From assembly GCF_037975245.1 (NCBI RefSeq), contig NC_092576.1:5814001-5878000 (forward strand): DNA of 64,000 nt, written 5' to 3'. Source of the stretch: Apostichopus japonicus (taxonomy: Eukaryota; Echinodermata; Holothuroidea; Aspidochirotida; Stichopodidae). Both the position numbers and the translations under genes were made by a program. The notes beneath the pieces are model-generated. The model worked only from the letters and a program-made list of their open reading frames with translations. It was not told where the DNA came from and did not search any database. Positions 44,648-56,237 of this stretch are shown here, one piece after another. Within the stretch, counting starts at the first letter, position 1; every line of letters starts with the position of its first letter.

Positions 44648-46971
44648 TAGGGCTGTAACGGTTAAACGGTTAACCGGTTAACCGACCAAACGGCCGCCGT
44701 ACATCGTATAAGTTTAACCGTTTTTGTAATGCCAATTACGCAGTCGCAACGGCGCGTCTTCACATCACTTTATTCCCGAAATAGACTGCAACATTTGCTT
44801 GCCGAAAATCACGTAACAATTGCAAACTTTATCACGCATCCATACAAAAGATTTTTAAGATTGGCGGTACGATTGAAGGGATTACCAAGCGGTATGCGAC
44901 CCGTGAAGCGCCTATTGTTACCCCGTTCGACAACGTGCCGAGTCTGCATCTAATCCTTTCAAATTTATATTGTATTTAAGCAGTAAACGTTTTCTTTACT
45001 ATGTTGTAATTTCAGTTCAGTGTTACCTCTAAGGTGCGGGATTCCATTCAACAGACTCAGTAATCCCACAAAGAAAACATTTGTCTGCTGGAAATCCCCG
45101 CATCGTTTTCTTGCATTCGCGATAAGTTTATACTCAATGCACAACGTATACACTTGACTGTAAAAAAAACTCTGAGAATCAGTAGAGAAATAACCAATTG
45201 TGTACGAAAAGTAAGTTGGTACACCTTTCAAATTTTACGAAAGATCGAGCAAAAAACTTTCGAAAAATTCACGCGAAACTGGCATATTGTGCTAAATGCA
45301 ACTAATGTCATGTAAACAAGGCTCTAGTACACCCAATTATGAATAAAACGTAAGAACACATCTGGTGTCAAGCGGCGAAAAAGTATTTTCTAGAATTTCC
45401 AAAATTACCCAGAAAATAATATCCTACCATAGTTTAGTGCATAGCAAATAGCCTAACCACCTCATCGGTTACGGATCTCACGTAACTACAAAAACACAAC
45501 TAATTGTATATTGCGAAGTTTACGTTTTCTACAAGAACATGGAAACAATATTAAGCATTTAGTTCATCATGCCAAATGGCCTTAAACATGTGATTACAAG
45601 GTTTACTTTCATGTTTCATGTGGAATAGATTGTCTTGTTCATGCGGAGGAGTCAGTTGCCTGTTTTACTTACCTAGCTGTTACGGGGATCATATTTTACC
45701 TACTTTTCTTTAACGTCTAAGATAATAATTCTCATGCTTAACCGAACCTTTACTGACTGACATTATTAATTCTAGACCATGAAACGTTCCTTGGCAACAT
45801 GCCAAAAAATTGTTAACAACAGGTGTTATCTACAGGGGATGAGCTCACAGTTGTTTGGCAACCGGGTACCTTGGAAAATGTAGCCTACCGTAGTTGTAGT
45901 ATAGTGCAAGCTATTGTTAGGCAGTCTAGGAATGGGGCTTTGCCGAACGTTGTTCCATAAAATCGCATGTTTTTTTAAGTTAAACTTTTTAATGATTGAA
46001 AGACAGATAGATCTCTTTTCATTTTATAAAAAAATATGGCTACTCTAACTTGTCATTTCAAAATTTTCATCAGTTTCGTAACAATTTAAATGAAAAAAGT
46101 TGTCAGTATTTTGCATCCACAGCTGCGAATATTTTATCGCCAGACGCGCCAAATTTTCCGGGGCGTTAACCCCTGGACCCCCACAAGGGGTTCCACCACA
46201 TGACCCCACCGGGGGACTACCCCACGTCATTATGCTACGCGTGCTAAATGTTTGCTGCGCGAACTCCGGCGGAAAATCGACAGGGTGTTCGCGGGAAATT
46301 TTACAATGTTTTCCACACTTCCCCCCTACCCTCTGCCTACCCCGCCACAATGCACAAATTCAATATATCTGTGACCCATTGTTGTACTTGTAATTGCGTA
46401 GGCCTAGCCCTATTACCGTACACTTCTGTAGTAATCGCTTCCTAACAACCGACTTTCCTAACCTTGGCCTAGCTGGTGAAAGCCTTGTAGTCTAACACTA
46501 CATATGATCGCGAACTTCAATACACAATGCCAGGCCTAGTAATATTAGGCTTATAACTGCCATACAATGCCTGCGCTATTACAGTAGGGGCTACGCAATT
46601 AACGAAGAAATATTTGCTTCAAATATCTCTGTAACAGTTACCGATGAACTGAAAGAGAAACAAAAATATGTTTAAAACTTCATGAAAACGCGCGATTCGT
46701 CTTTTTCAATGCAACGATCGTCAAAACTAAGCAAATACAACCAAATTCTTGACATACTCGTTACGAAAAAACGATACTTGCAGCGCTATTTTGAGAATGA
46801 ACTTCCGCATCAAAAGTGGTGGCGCTCTTTCGGAATTATAATCTGAGCTATATAACTCTGATTTTCGGCTCTTATTTTGAGGCAACAACACGGGTTACGT
46901 TTAAACGTTAACCGTTCGGTTAATAGAAACGGTTAACCGGTTAGTGAATTAACCGGAATGACACAGCCCTA
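44648..46971. mobile_element. hAT-type element with GGTTAACC-rich ends
   Basis: The left end TAGGGCTGTAACGGTTAAAC continues with GGTTAACCGG motifs; the right end (CGGTTAACCGG...ACACAGCCCTA) is its inverted counterpart. A perfect 8-bp duplication, ATGCTAAT, flanks it (44640-44647 and 46972-46979). Ends of this TAGGGCTG...CAGCCCTA type with 8-bp duplications are hAT. No transposase frame is seen. The interior carries copy B of the long dispersed repeat. Confidence 0.88.
45011..46325 (+). repeat. long dispersed repeat, copy B
   Basis: Same-strand counterpart of 327-1757, slightly shorter because of several deletions. Being inside the hAT-type element, it is either cargo that the element has carried or a later insertion into it. 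Confidence 0.75.
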
Positions 46972-46979
46972 ATGCTAAT

Positions 46980-47366
46980 ACAATTTATGACCTGATTTGG
47001 TACCATTTGCACTCAAATGAATGGCCGTACTGAAATTTGATGTTCAACAGTGTTTTGCTTTATAGTAAATTTGTAGAGATTAAGTCCATTTCTCTCTAGT
47101 TTCCACCATTCAACCCTTTGAAGTGTGTTGCATACCAGTACATTCATGTCATAGTAATTAATTAGTGACATGTGCAGTACTTACCAGTAGACACATACCT
47201 TGCATATTCTATTTCTAGTATATAGTGTCATTGTTACTTACCTGTTAGTAAATACCTAAAAAGTCTTATGTAAGTGTTTTAGGTACTGTTTTCTTTATAG
47301 TTGTTTCTGGGGTGGACCTTCCTGCATTTAAAGAAATACTATGTCTTGATTGGATACTGTTTTGTT
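46980..47366. other. unassigned spacer between two hAT-type elements
   Basis: No feature recognised; the last 8 bases form the left target duplication of the next element. Confidence 0.3.
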
Positions 47367-48630
47367 CAGGGGCGGGATTTGAGTTGTGAATGTGGGGGGG
47401 CAAACCTGCCATCAAGACTATCTAAGTGGAGCGCCACCATCGGTTGGCGCGGAGCGTACAAGAAATTTTTTGGCTTTTCAAACCCTCCAGATGGCCGGAA
47501 ACGGGACTTCCCGAGTGCTCTAAGCTGCATGTACCCATCCTTGAAATATGGATCTCATGTCTGCAATTGTATCTAGATAGTTAATTATCATTTAAATATT
47601 TGAAGAGGATTGATAGTATAACATATGGTCAGATGGTGATGTACAACTTTTGTTATACCTCACTATCTAAGCGGAGCGCCATCATCGGTTGGCAAGGAGT
47701 GTCGAAATTTAAGCAAAAAGGAAATCCTAGATCAGCAAATATGACACCTCTGGTAACAATAAATCACATCTAGACAGTTCTTTCCCCCTAAAATTATTAG
47801 TATATTGTGCATTGGACCGATCAGGAATACAGTATGTTCAGCACCCACTTCGAAATTCTTCCCGCGGTCCCCACTTCTTGGAGCACTTGGCAAATATTGG
47901 GGGCTGAACATACCTTCACCCCCCCCCCCCACTTTTATGCAAAACCAAACGTGTTTCATTCATCATCGAGAATAGATCCGAAAACGGAACTCGAAGCCAC
48001 ACATTATTTTATCGGCCCTACCGAAACTGCCGAGTGCTGTATACTGTAACAATGTATTTAATGTGTTGCTGTGTTAGTGCCAATTTGTAATTTACATTAT
48101 TCGATTTGCATGCATCATTCCAGGATTTCGAGCAGTAAAGAAATTACATCGGCATTGCCATTGCATATTGTTGAATGACACGGGGGGGGGGGGGGATGTC
48201 ATGTGTCAGTATATTGAATTTAATTATTGATATACCCAATATGCAAATTTGGCTTTCGTAAATCGTTTCTCAATTCAAATCTCAATCTCAAATCAATTCC
48301 TGACGCTAGCACTGTAGCACATTCCGCGGATTCATCACATGCAGAATTGAATCACTAGTTTGTTAGCTCCAGGATTCGTAACCTGTGCTGCGAACCATGT
48401 GCTAGCTCTAGCTCCTGTTATTCTGCATGCTTCATGCTACTATGTTAATCACATATTCGACTTAGATTCGAATCAAATAGGCCTATTTTGATAGAGCTGT
48501 TGTGGGGGAATAATTTCGATTCGGGTTGTGCACATTTGTCTGCAAAAACGACAAAAAAAAGCAAGTAAGGTCTGGGAAAAAGTGGGGGGGGCAAATGCCC
48601 CCTCTTGCGCCCCCCGTAATCCGGCCCATG
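47367..48630. mobile_element. hAT-type element
   Basis: Ends CAGGGGCGGGATTTGAG and its imperfect complement (GTAATCCGGCCCATG) are flanked by GTTTTGTT and GTTTTGTA, 7 of 8 matching. Subterminal G/C runs mirror each other. Two copies of CTATCTAAG(T/C)GGAGCGCCA...GGTTGG lie near 47420 and 47665, the first continuing into GGCGCGGAGCGTACA. No transposase is visible. Confidence 0.7.
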
Positions 48631-48660
48631 GTTTTGTATTATCATTTTGATTGGTTGAAA

Positions 48661-48697
48661 CACTGATGACCAGCCAGGGTCAGACTGGTCATCAGTG
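48661..48697. repeat. perfect 13-bp hairpin
   Basis: CACTGATGACCAG and CTGGTCATCAGTG surround an 11-base loop (CCAGGGTCAGA). It lies between two elements and has no adjacent gene. Confidence 0.8.
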
Positions 48698-49348
48698 CAT
48701 ATCTGTTGACTTAGTAAGGACAAAAAGCTTGTTGGGTCATTCCGTGTCAAATCACGGATGGCTGTTGCTGCACCCTCTCCAAAAATTCCCAAATTTTTTG
48801 TATGATTGGACCACCATGACATAAGCATATTCTGAAAATTTCAGTTGCATTGCTTTATAATTGGCCAATTTATCACTCTTTGAAATTCCGCAATTTATCG
48901 CCACCATGGCATTTTGGCATTTTCTTGACTTTTGAGGTCTCATTTCTCAGCAATTAAACATTCTACTACCTTTCTATTACAGATGCCTATAGAGTCTATC
49001 CCATAGAACAAGAAAAGAAAAAATTAGGCTACAAAAATATTGTCTCGTGGAGTTAGGTCATCTTAAAAGTGTCAAAATATTCGATTTTTGTACTTTTTAC
49101 TAAAAAATGTGCTATTTTTATTGATGAATTGCTCCTAAACCATTGCTTCAGGGTACTTGATTCTTTCAGAGGTTATTATCTCTAGTACAAACATTACAAA
49201 ATAATGATGACAATGCTTTCCTATAATATGTTTGCAAGTTGTGCAACTCTAAAGTTGCTATTTCATGCTGCGATTCAGCATGAGGTAGGGGTTTTGGTGC
49301 CAATTGTTGGTTCCTTGCTTAAAGCAGAGGAACCTATGTATTCAGGTT

Positions 49349-49392
49349 GGCGTGTGTGTGTATGTGTGTGTGTGTGTGTATGTGTATGTGAC
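49349..49392 (+). repeat. (TG)n microsatellite
   Basis: GTGTGTGTATGTGTGTG-type tract near the start of the long repeat; the same position in element 2 has a purer copy. Confidence 0.9.
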
Positions 49393-49504
49393 GCTTGGCT
49401 TGTGTACACGATATCTCAATAAGGAAATGATGTATCATGATGAAACTTGTTGGGTGGATAGCCCATAGTAAGAGGAAGATCCCTATTGTTTTTGGTGCCC
49501 GCAA

Positions 49505-51422
49505 AGGTCACCAAAGGTCAGTTAGATGCCAAAAACCAATATATTAAAAACAGCAATAACTCCCATTGACAGGGTCCGACATGGTTGATATTTTGGGAGT
49601 AGTTGTGAATGGGGTAAGGCATCGTTTCCAAACATAACGGTTATGTGATCGAAGGTCAACAAAGGTCAATGAATGATAAAAAACTAGTATTTTTGCGATA
49701 ACTTGAGAACGAAATGTCCGTTAGGGTTGGGAGTTGCTTCAATGTAATCCAATTGTCGACCCGCACCTGGGTGACCCTTGACCTCAATTTGACCTTTGGT
49801 GACCTTTACGTGTTTTGGGGGATTTTTACAGTTTTGATGCTATTTTCAGATGTCAAAGGTACCTTCTGAACATAAATGTCAATAGGTTGACCCCGTGTGA
49901 CCTTTATGTGCGAAGTTATATGGGGTCAAAGTTTTTCGGTCGGAGTTAGGATGGTTGTACAGACTTGTCGTTTTGTTTTTTGGAATCAGGAGATTAAACT
50001 ACATCTGAAACCAAGGTCAAAAGTCACATTAGAAAAAATGTGCTTATTTTGGGAGGAAACGAGCAAAAAAGAAAATGTTTGGTTTTGATGCTAGATTTGG
50101 ATACCAAAGGTACCTTCCGATCAAAAATGTCAATGGGTTGACATTCGTGTGACCTTCGTGTGCGAAGTTATATGAGGTCAAAGTTAATTTTCAGACATTT
50201 AATGCAATAACTCCCAGTTCCAAGGTGTGACGTGGTTGATATTTTTGGACAAGTTGCAAATGGTATAGGGGAATATTTTCAAACTTAACGGTCATGTGAT
50301 CCGAGGTCAGCAAAGGTCAATTAATGTTAAAAAACTAGTATTTTGGGAGGAGAAAATGGGCAAAGAAAAAAATGTTTGAATTTGTATAGTTTGATGCTCT
50401 ATTTAGGTCTCACCGATCAAAAATGTCAATAAGTTGACCCAAGGTGACCTTTGTATGTTAAGTTATATGAGGTCAAAGTTAATTTTCAGACATTTAGTGT
50501 AATAACTCCCAGTGCCAAGGTATTACACGCTTGATATTTTGGGACAAGTTGCAAATGGTATAGGGGAATATTTTCAAACGGAACGGTCTTGTGATCCGAG
50601 GTCACTAAAGGTCAATTAATGATAAAAAACTAGTATTTTTGCGATAACTTGAGAACAAATTGTCCGTTAGGGTTGGGAGTTGCTTCAATGTAATCCAATT
50701 GTCGACCCGCATGTGGGTGACCCTTGACCTTAATTTGACCTCTGGTGACCTCTGGTGACCTTTTTGTGTTTTGTGGATTTTTACATTTTCGATGCTATTT
50801 TCAGATGTTAAAGGTACCTTCTGATCATAAATGTCAATGGGTTGACCCCCGTGTGACCTTCGTGTGTGAAGTTATACGAGGTCAAAGTTAATTTTCAGAC
50901 ATTTAGTGCAATAACTCCCGGTTCCAAGGTGTGACACGGTTGATATTTTTGGAGTAGTTGCAAATGGTATAGGTTAATATTTTCAAACTTAACAGTCATG
51001 TGATCCAAGGTCACCAAAGGTCAATTAATGATAAAAAACTAGTATTTTTGCGATAACTTGAGAACGAATTGTCAGTTAGGGTTGGGTGTTGCTTCTACGT
51101 AATCCAACTGTCCACCCACATCTGGGTGACCCTTGACCTCAATTTGACCTCTGGTGACCTTTTGTGTTTTGGGGATTTTTACAGTTTCGATGCTATTTTC
51201 AGATGTTAAAGGTACCTTCTGATCATAAATGTCAATAGGTTGACCCCTGGATGAGCTTTTTGTGTGAAGTTATAGAAGGTCAAAGTTAATTTTCAGACAT
51301 TTCATGCAATAACTCCCAGTGCCAAGGTGTGACAAGGTTGGTTTTTTTTGGACAAGTTGCGAATGGTATAGGGGAATATTTTCAAACTTAGCGGTCGTGT
51401 GATCCAAGGTCACCAAAGGTCA
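49505..51422 (+). promoter_or_regulatory. six DR4-type AGGTCA pairs, element 1
   Basis: Perfect AGGTCA-n4-AGGTCA pairs lie at 49505, 49653, 50304, 50599, 51008 and 51407 (each 16 bases). Spacers are CCAA, ACAA, GCAA, CTAA, CCAA and CCAA. All are on the plus strand, usually after CATGTGATCC. The half-site and spacing match the known DR4 nuclear-receptor site; binding is inferred. Confidence 0.5.
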
Positions 51423-52700
51423 GCTAATGTTAAAAAACTAGTATTTTGGGGGGAGAAAATGGGCAAAGAAAACATGTTTGAATTTTTACAGTTTTGATGC
51501 TCTGTTTAGGTCTCACCGATCAAAAATGTCAATTGGTTGACCTACGGGTGACCTTTGTGTGTGAAGTTATGTATACAAGTTCAAAGTTAATTTTCAGACA
51601 TTTAATGCAATTAAATCCCAATGCCAAGGTGTGACACGGTTGATAATTTGGGACAAGTTGTGAATGGGGTGGTGGAACATTTTCAAACTTAAAGGTCATG
51701 TCATCTGTGGTCACTAATGTTATCATATCTGTTGACCCGCTTGTACAGTAGGTGACCTTATACTTCTTACATTTTCGACGCCATATTTAGATCTCAAAAG
51801 TGCCTTTTGATCAAAAATCCGATCACATTTTGTGATTACAAAAGTGTTGGCTATAGTGTTGGTTACTTTATGCGTACATGTAGGACCACAATTACTTGGA
51901 CTATTTGAGCCCAATCTTGCTTGATATTATGGGTATTGTCATATACCCCAAGCAAGGAACCACAGTGCCCTTGGGCTCTTGTTTTTTTCAACCTGACCCA
52001 TTTTAACTATACAGTTGTCAAAGACGACAGATTTTGCACTTCGTAGCAACTTTAGAATCTCATAAATGTATCATCGAAAAAGCTAGAACCCCGAAATTTA
52101 GTTTATAGTAAGAACTTTATACTCTATACAAGTAAAGTACCGGTAAGTGAAATTATTTGGCTACTACAAGCATTCAACGTACTGAATCGCAGCATAATAT
52201 ACCATCTTCGGAGTTAAATAACTTAATAGTGTAATGTCACAAGAAATCTTTGTGAGCGTGTGTTTATTTTGACTGGGTCAGTTACAAAAACCTCTAAAAA
52301 CACTCAAGTATCCTGAAGTAATATCATAGGAGAACTTTATCACCAACAATGGCACTTTTTTTTAAGAAAAGAATACAAAAATTTGGATTTATTGGCATTT
52401 TTAAGTTGAACTCCACAATACAATGTTAAAACAACATACAGTTTGCATTACTGTTTGTATGGATTAAGTTCTACCGGTTTTTATAATGGGAGGTTCAATT
52501 GCTTAGAAAAATTAAGAAAATTCCACTTGGCCAGCAACATTTTCTTATGCAAAATTTCAAAAGAACAAATATTAAAGCATTACAACTGATTATTTATTTC
52601 TAATTTCACGGTGCTTTAATCAAACAAGGATGATGTTATTTTAGGATAGGGGTCAACTATTAACTTCTCTATCAATCTGCTCATTTCGCATGAAATGACC

Positions 52701-53601
52701 GTTCTGTTCAATATGTCAGAACAATTGATTTAACCTTGATACATATGATATATACTAATTACTTTAAAATCCTGCTTTTAAACCCTTTTCTTTGGCAATC
52801 CACGTCGAGAAGTGGCAATCCGCCACTCACATTTTCTATGAGCATTAATTTCTGGATTTCACTTATTTGATTTTATTATATTTCCTTGTAAATTAACTGG
52901 AGGTTAGTGAAAAACAGCACCAAAGAAAAACATACAAAAACAAGTGATTACAGTGATATGGAGGATATGAAGTGTCAAATTCTATCAAAGAAAAGGTTCT
53001 CTTGCTACCTTGCTCGTGACTTACTATAAAAATGGTCGACCTACATAAGTGGGAAGCAACGGTTGTCCTATCGTTGGTGTGTGACAAGACTGGAGGGCGG
53101 GGATGGGAGAGCGTAGCACCCAAACCACAAAGTCCATTGGGGGTAAATGTTTGTCTTTAATAGACCCCTCCTCCGGGAACAAGACACTCAAAGAAAATAA
53201 GTCAAAAGTATTGTAAAGCACTACATTGCCTTAAGACCTAACGTATGTAGTTAAGGGTTCAATCCCCTAGCCCAAAAATCGAAGGATCCCTCCTTCCCCA
53301 CCATCATCTCTGAGTCTAATGCCTGTCTCTGTTCTGCACATCTGCATGTCCATCAATATGTCCTTGTATGGTGTATGTCTTTGTAGTGTTACATAGCAAG
53401 TATAACGTAAATGGGTTTGATTTATCATTATTTTTTGTAATAAAAACCAACAAGTAATCTCATCTGTAGATTATAGATTGGAAATCATCTTATATTATTC
53501 CACAGCAATCCGTGCCCATTCTGAATACCAGGCCTGATATCCATTCTTTGATGATGTCCCACGTTCCAATTTATGTCAGGAATTCAATTAAATGTGTTTT
53601 T
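52701..53601. other. unassigned spacer
   Basis: No gene or element boundary recognised between the inverted-arm element and the second AGGTCA-rich repeat. Confidence 0.3.
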
Positions 53602-56146
53602 GGTTCCTTGCTGAAAGCAAAGGAACCTATGTATTCAGGTTGGCGTGTGTGTGTGTGTGTGTGTGCGTGTGTGTGTGTGTGTGTGACGCTTAAGCTTGTA
53701 TGCACGATAACTCAACAAGGGATTGACTGATCATGATCAAACTTGGTGGGTGGGTGGTCCATAGTGAGTAGATGAACCCTATTGTTTTTGGTGCCCACAA
53801 AGGTCACCAAAGGTCAGTTATGGTCCAAAAACCCAAAATACTAAAACTACAATAACTCCCAGTGCCAATGTGCGACAAGGTTGATATTTTGGGACAAGTT
53901 GTGAACTGGTTAGGGCAATATTTTGAAACTTAACGGTCATGTGATCTGAGGTCACCAAAGGTCAATTAATGTCAAAAAACTAGTATTTTTGCGATAACTT
54001 GAGAACGAATTGTCCGTTAGGGTTGGGAGTTGCTTCAGTGTAATCCAATTGTCGACCCACATCTGGGTGACCCTTGACCTCAATTTGACCTCTGGTGACC
54101 TTTTCATGTTTTGGGGATTTTTACAGTTTCGATGCTATTTTCAGATGTCAAAGGTACCTTCCGATCATAAATATTGATAGGTTGACCCCCGTGTGACCTT
54201 TGTGTGCGAACTTATATGGGGTCAAAGTTTTCGGTCAGAGTTAGGATGGCTGTACAGACTTATCGTGTTGATTTTTGGAATCAGCAGATCAAACTACATT
54301 TGAAACCAAGGTCAAAAGGTCAAAGGTCACATTAGAAAAAATGTGCTTAGTTTGGGAGAAAACGGGCGAAAAAGAAAATGTTTGGTTTTGATGCTAGATT
54401 TGGATATCAAAGGTACCTTCCGATCAAAAATGTCAATGGGTTGACACCCGGGTGACCTTTGTGTGTAAAGTTATACAAGGTCAAAGTTAATTTTCAGACA
54501 TTTAATGCAATAACTCCCAGGGCCAAGGTGTAACAAGGTTGATATTTTGGGACAAGTTGCAAAGGGTATAGAGGAATATTTTCAAACCTAACGGTCATGT
54601 GATCCGAGGTCATCAAAGGTCAATTAATGTTAAAAAACTAGTATTTTCGGTGAGAAAATGGGCAAAGAAAAAAATGTTTGAATTCTTACAGTTTTGATGC
54701 TATATTCACGTCTCAACAATCAAAAATGTCAATAGGTTTACCCCAGGTGACCTTTGTGTGTGAAGTTTTATGAGGTCAAAGTAAATTTTCAGACATTTAG
54801 TGCAATAATTCCCAGTTCCAAGGTGTGACACGGTTGATATTTTGGGACAAGTTGCAAATGGTATAGGGGAATATTTTCAAACCTTAACGGTCATGTGATC
54901 CGAGGTCACCAAAGGTCAATTAATGATAAAAAACTAGTATTTTTGCGATAACTTGAGAACGAATTGTCCGTTAGGGTTGGGAGTTGCTTCAATTTAATCC
55001 AATTGTCGACCCACATCTGGGTGACCCTTGACCTCAATTTGACCTCTGGTGACCTTTTCATGTTTTGGGGATTTTTACAGTTTCGATGCTATTTTCAGAT
55101 GTCAAAGGTACCTTCTGATCATAAATGTCAATGGGTTGACCCCGTGTGACCTTCGTGTGCGGAGTTATACGAGGTCAAAGTTAATTTTCAGACATTTAAT
55201 GCAATAACTCTCAGTTCCAAGGTGTGACATGGTTGATATTTTGGGACAAGTTGCAAATGGTATAGGGGAATATTTTCAAACTTAACGGTCATGTGATCCG
55301 AGGTCACCAAAGGTCAATTAATGATAAAAAACTAATATTTTTGTGATAACTTGAGAATGAACTGTCCGTTAAGGTTGGGAGTTGCTTCAATGTAATCCAT
55401 TTGTCAACCCGCAGCTGGGTGACCCTCGACCTCAATTTGACCTCTGGTGACCTTTTCGTGTTTGGGGATTTTTACAGTTTCGATGCTATTTTCAGATGTC
55501 AAAGGTGCCTTCCGATCATAAATGTCAATAGGTTGACCCCAATGTGACCTTCGTGTGCGAAGTTATACGAGTTCAAAGTTAAATAATATTAATGAGGTCA
55601 CGGGTCAAACGTGAAAAACTCCCAAGTTGCAATAACTTAGCTACTATTTATTGGAATTTTGTCAAACTTGGTATGATGATATTGGTAGATAGTCTCCAAA
55701 CACTGATGTGTGTTGCAATTGATATCATGCATGTTTATAAGGGGGGGGGGGGGTAGCATTATTTCGTTATGAAAAGTTTGTATGCACAATAACTCAACAA
55801 GGGAATGACCAATCATTACCATACTTGGTGAGTGGGTGGCCCATAGTAAGTAGATTATCCCTGTTGATGTTGGTGCTCATTTCATGAATATTAATGAGGT
55901 CATGGGGTCAAACGTGAAATACTCCAAATTGCAATTACTTGGCTACTATTACTAGTCAGAATTTCATCAAACTTGGTATGATGATAATAGTAGATAGTCT
56001 TCACACACTGATGTGTGTTGCAATTGATATCAGGGCTTAGCATTACTTTGGCAACAAAAGTTTGTGAGCATAAATTACTGTTGTTGTATTAGGGCTTTGT
56101 TAGAAATTTCCCTATGAATAGAACTAATGAACAGCAGCAAGGAACC
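53602..56146 (+). repeat. AGGTCA-rich long repeat, element 2
   Basis: Begins GGTTCCTTGCTGAAAGCA, has a (TG)n tract at 53643-53686, repeats the same unit structure as element 1, and ends GCAAGGAACC. The last 600 bases (TGTGTTGCAATTGATATC twice, and AATATTAATGAGGTCA twice) form a different tandem pair. It ends 36 bases before the signal-peptide exon of the immunoglobulin gene, so part of it may be that gene's 5' untranslated region or promoter. Confidence 0.8.
53801..55316 (+). promoter_or_regulatory. five DR4 pairs and one DR2+DR1 triplet of AGGTCA, element 2
   Basis: DR4 pairs start at 53801, 53949, 54607, 54903 and 55301. At 54309-54329 three hexamers have spacers of 2 and 1. They lie 0.9-2.4 kb upstream of the immunoglobulin gene. 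Nuclear-receptor control of that gene is possible but only inferred from position. Confidence 0.45.
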
Positions 56147-56182
56147 ATGAAATGTTTTCATTCTGGTTTTTTTCTTTCTCAG

Positions 56183-56237
56183 ATGTCTACAACAAACCTT
56201 TTTGTGATCCCTGCTATCCTTTGGTGCATTTTAAGTG
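56183..56237 (+). CDS. exon 1: signal peptide
   Basis: Reads MSTTNLFVIPAILWCILS followed by a split glycine codon at the donor AGTG/GTAAGA (phase 1). The hydrophobic core FVIPAILWCIL and small residues at the end are a typical leader. In-frame ATGs also exist at 56114 and 56147, which would lengthen the N-terminus through the end of the AGGTCA-rich repeat; I choose 56183 because it alone gives a compact leader. CTTTCTCAG directly before the ATG could be an acceptor for a 5' untranslated exon. Confidence 0.7.

Larger units (their letters stand above)
49309..51961 (+). repeat. AGGTCA-rich long repeat, element 1
   Basis: It opens with GGTTCCTTGC and closes with GCAAGGAACC, 10-base inverted ends. 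A (TG)n tract follows the start. The body is roughly six to seven diverged units of 280-410 bases, each with AACTAGTATTTT, GCGATAACTTGAGAACGAA, TTGTCGACCC, AATAACTCCCAGT, GGGGAATATTTTCAAAC and CATGTGATCC followed by paired AGGTCA hexamers. No protein frame persists. The ends are not flanked by a clear target duplication. Confidence 0.8.
48735..52700. mobile_element. ~4-kb element with ~540-bp inverted arms
   Basis: The left end GGTCATTCCGTGTCAAAT pairs with ATTTCGCATGAAATGACC at the right. Similarity continues inward for about 540 bases on each side (left to about 49282, right from about 52165): TCAGTTGCATTGCTTTA with its partner, GTGGAGTT, and GCTTCAGG(G/A)TACTTGA among the conserved blocks. 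The arms are diverged. Between them lies the AGGTCA-rich repeat, so this is a foldback-like DNA element that either captured it or was its target. No transposase was found. Confidence 0.65.
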
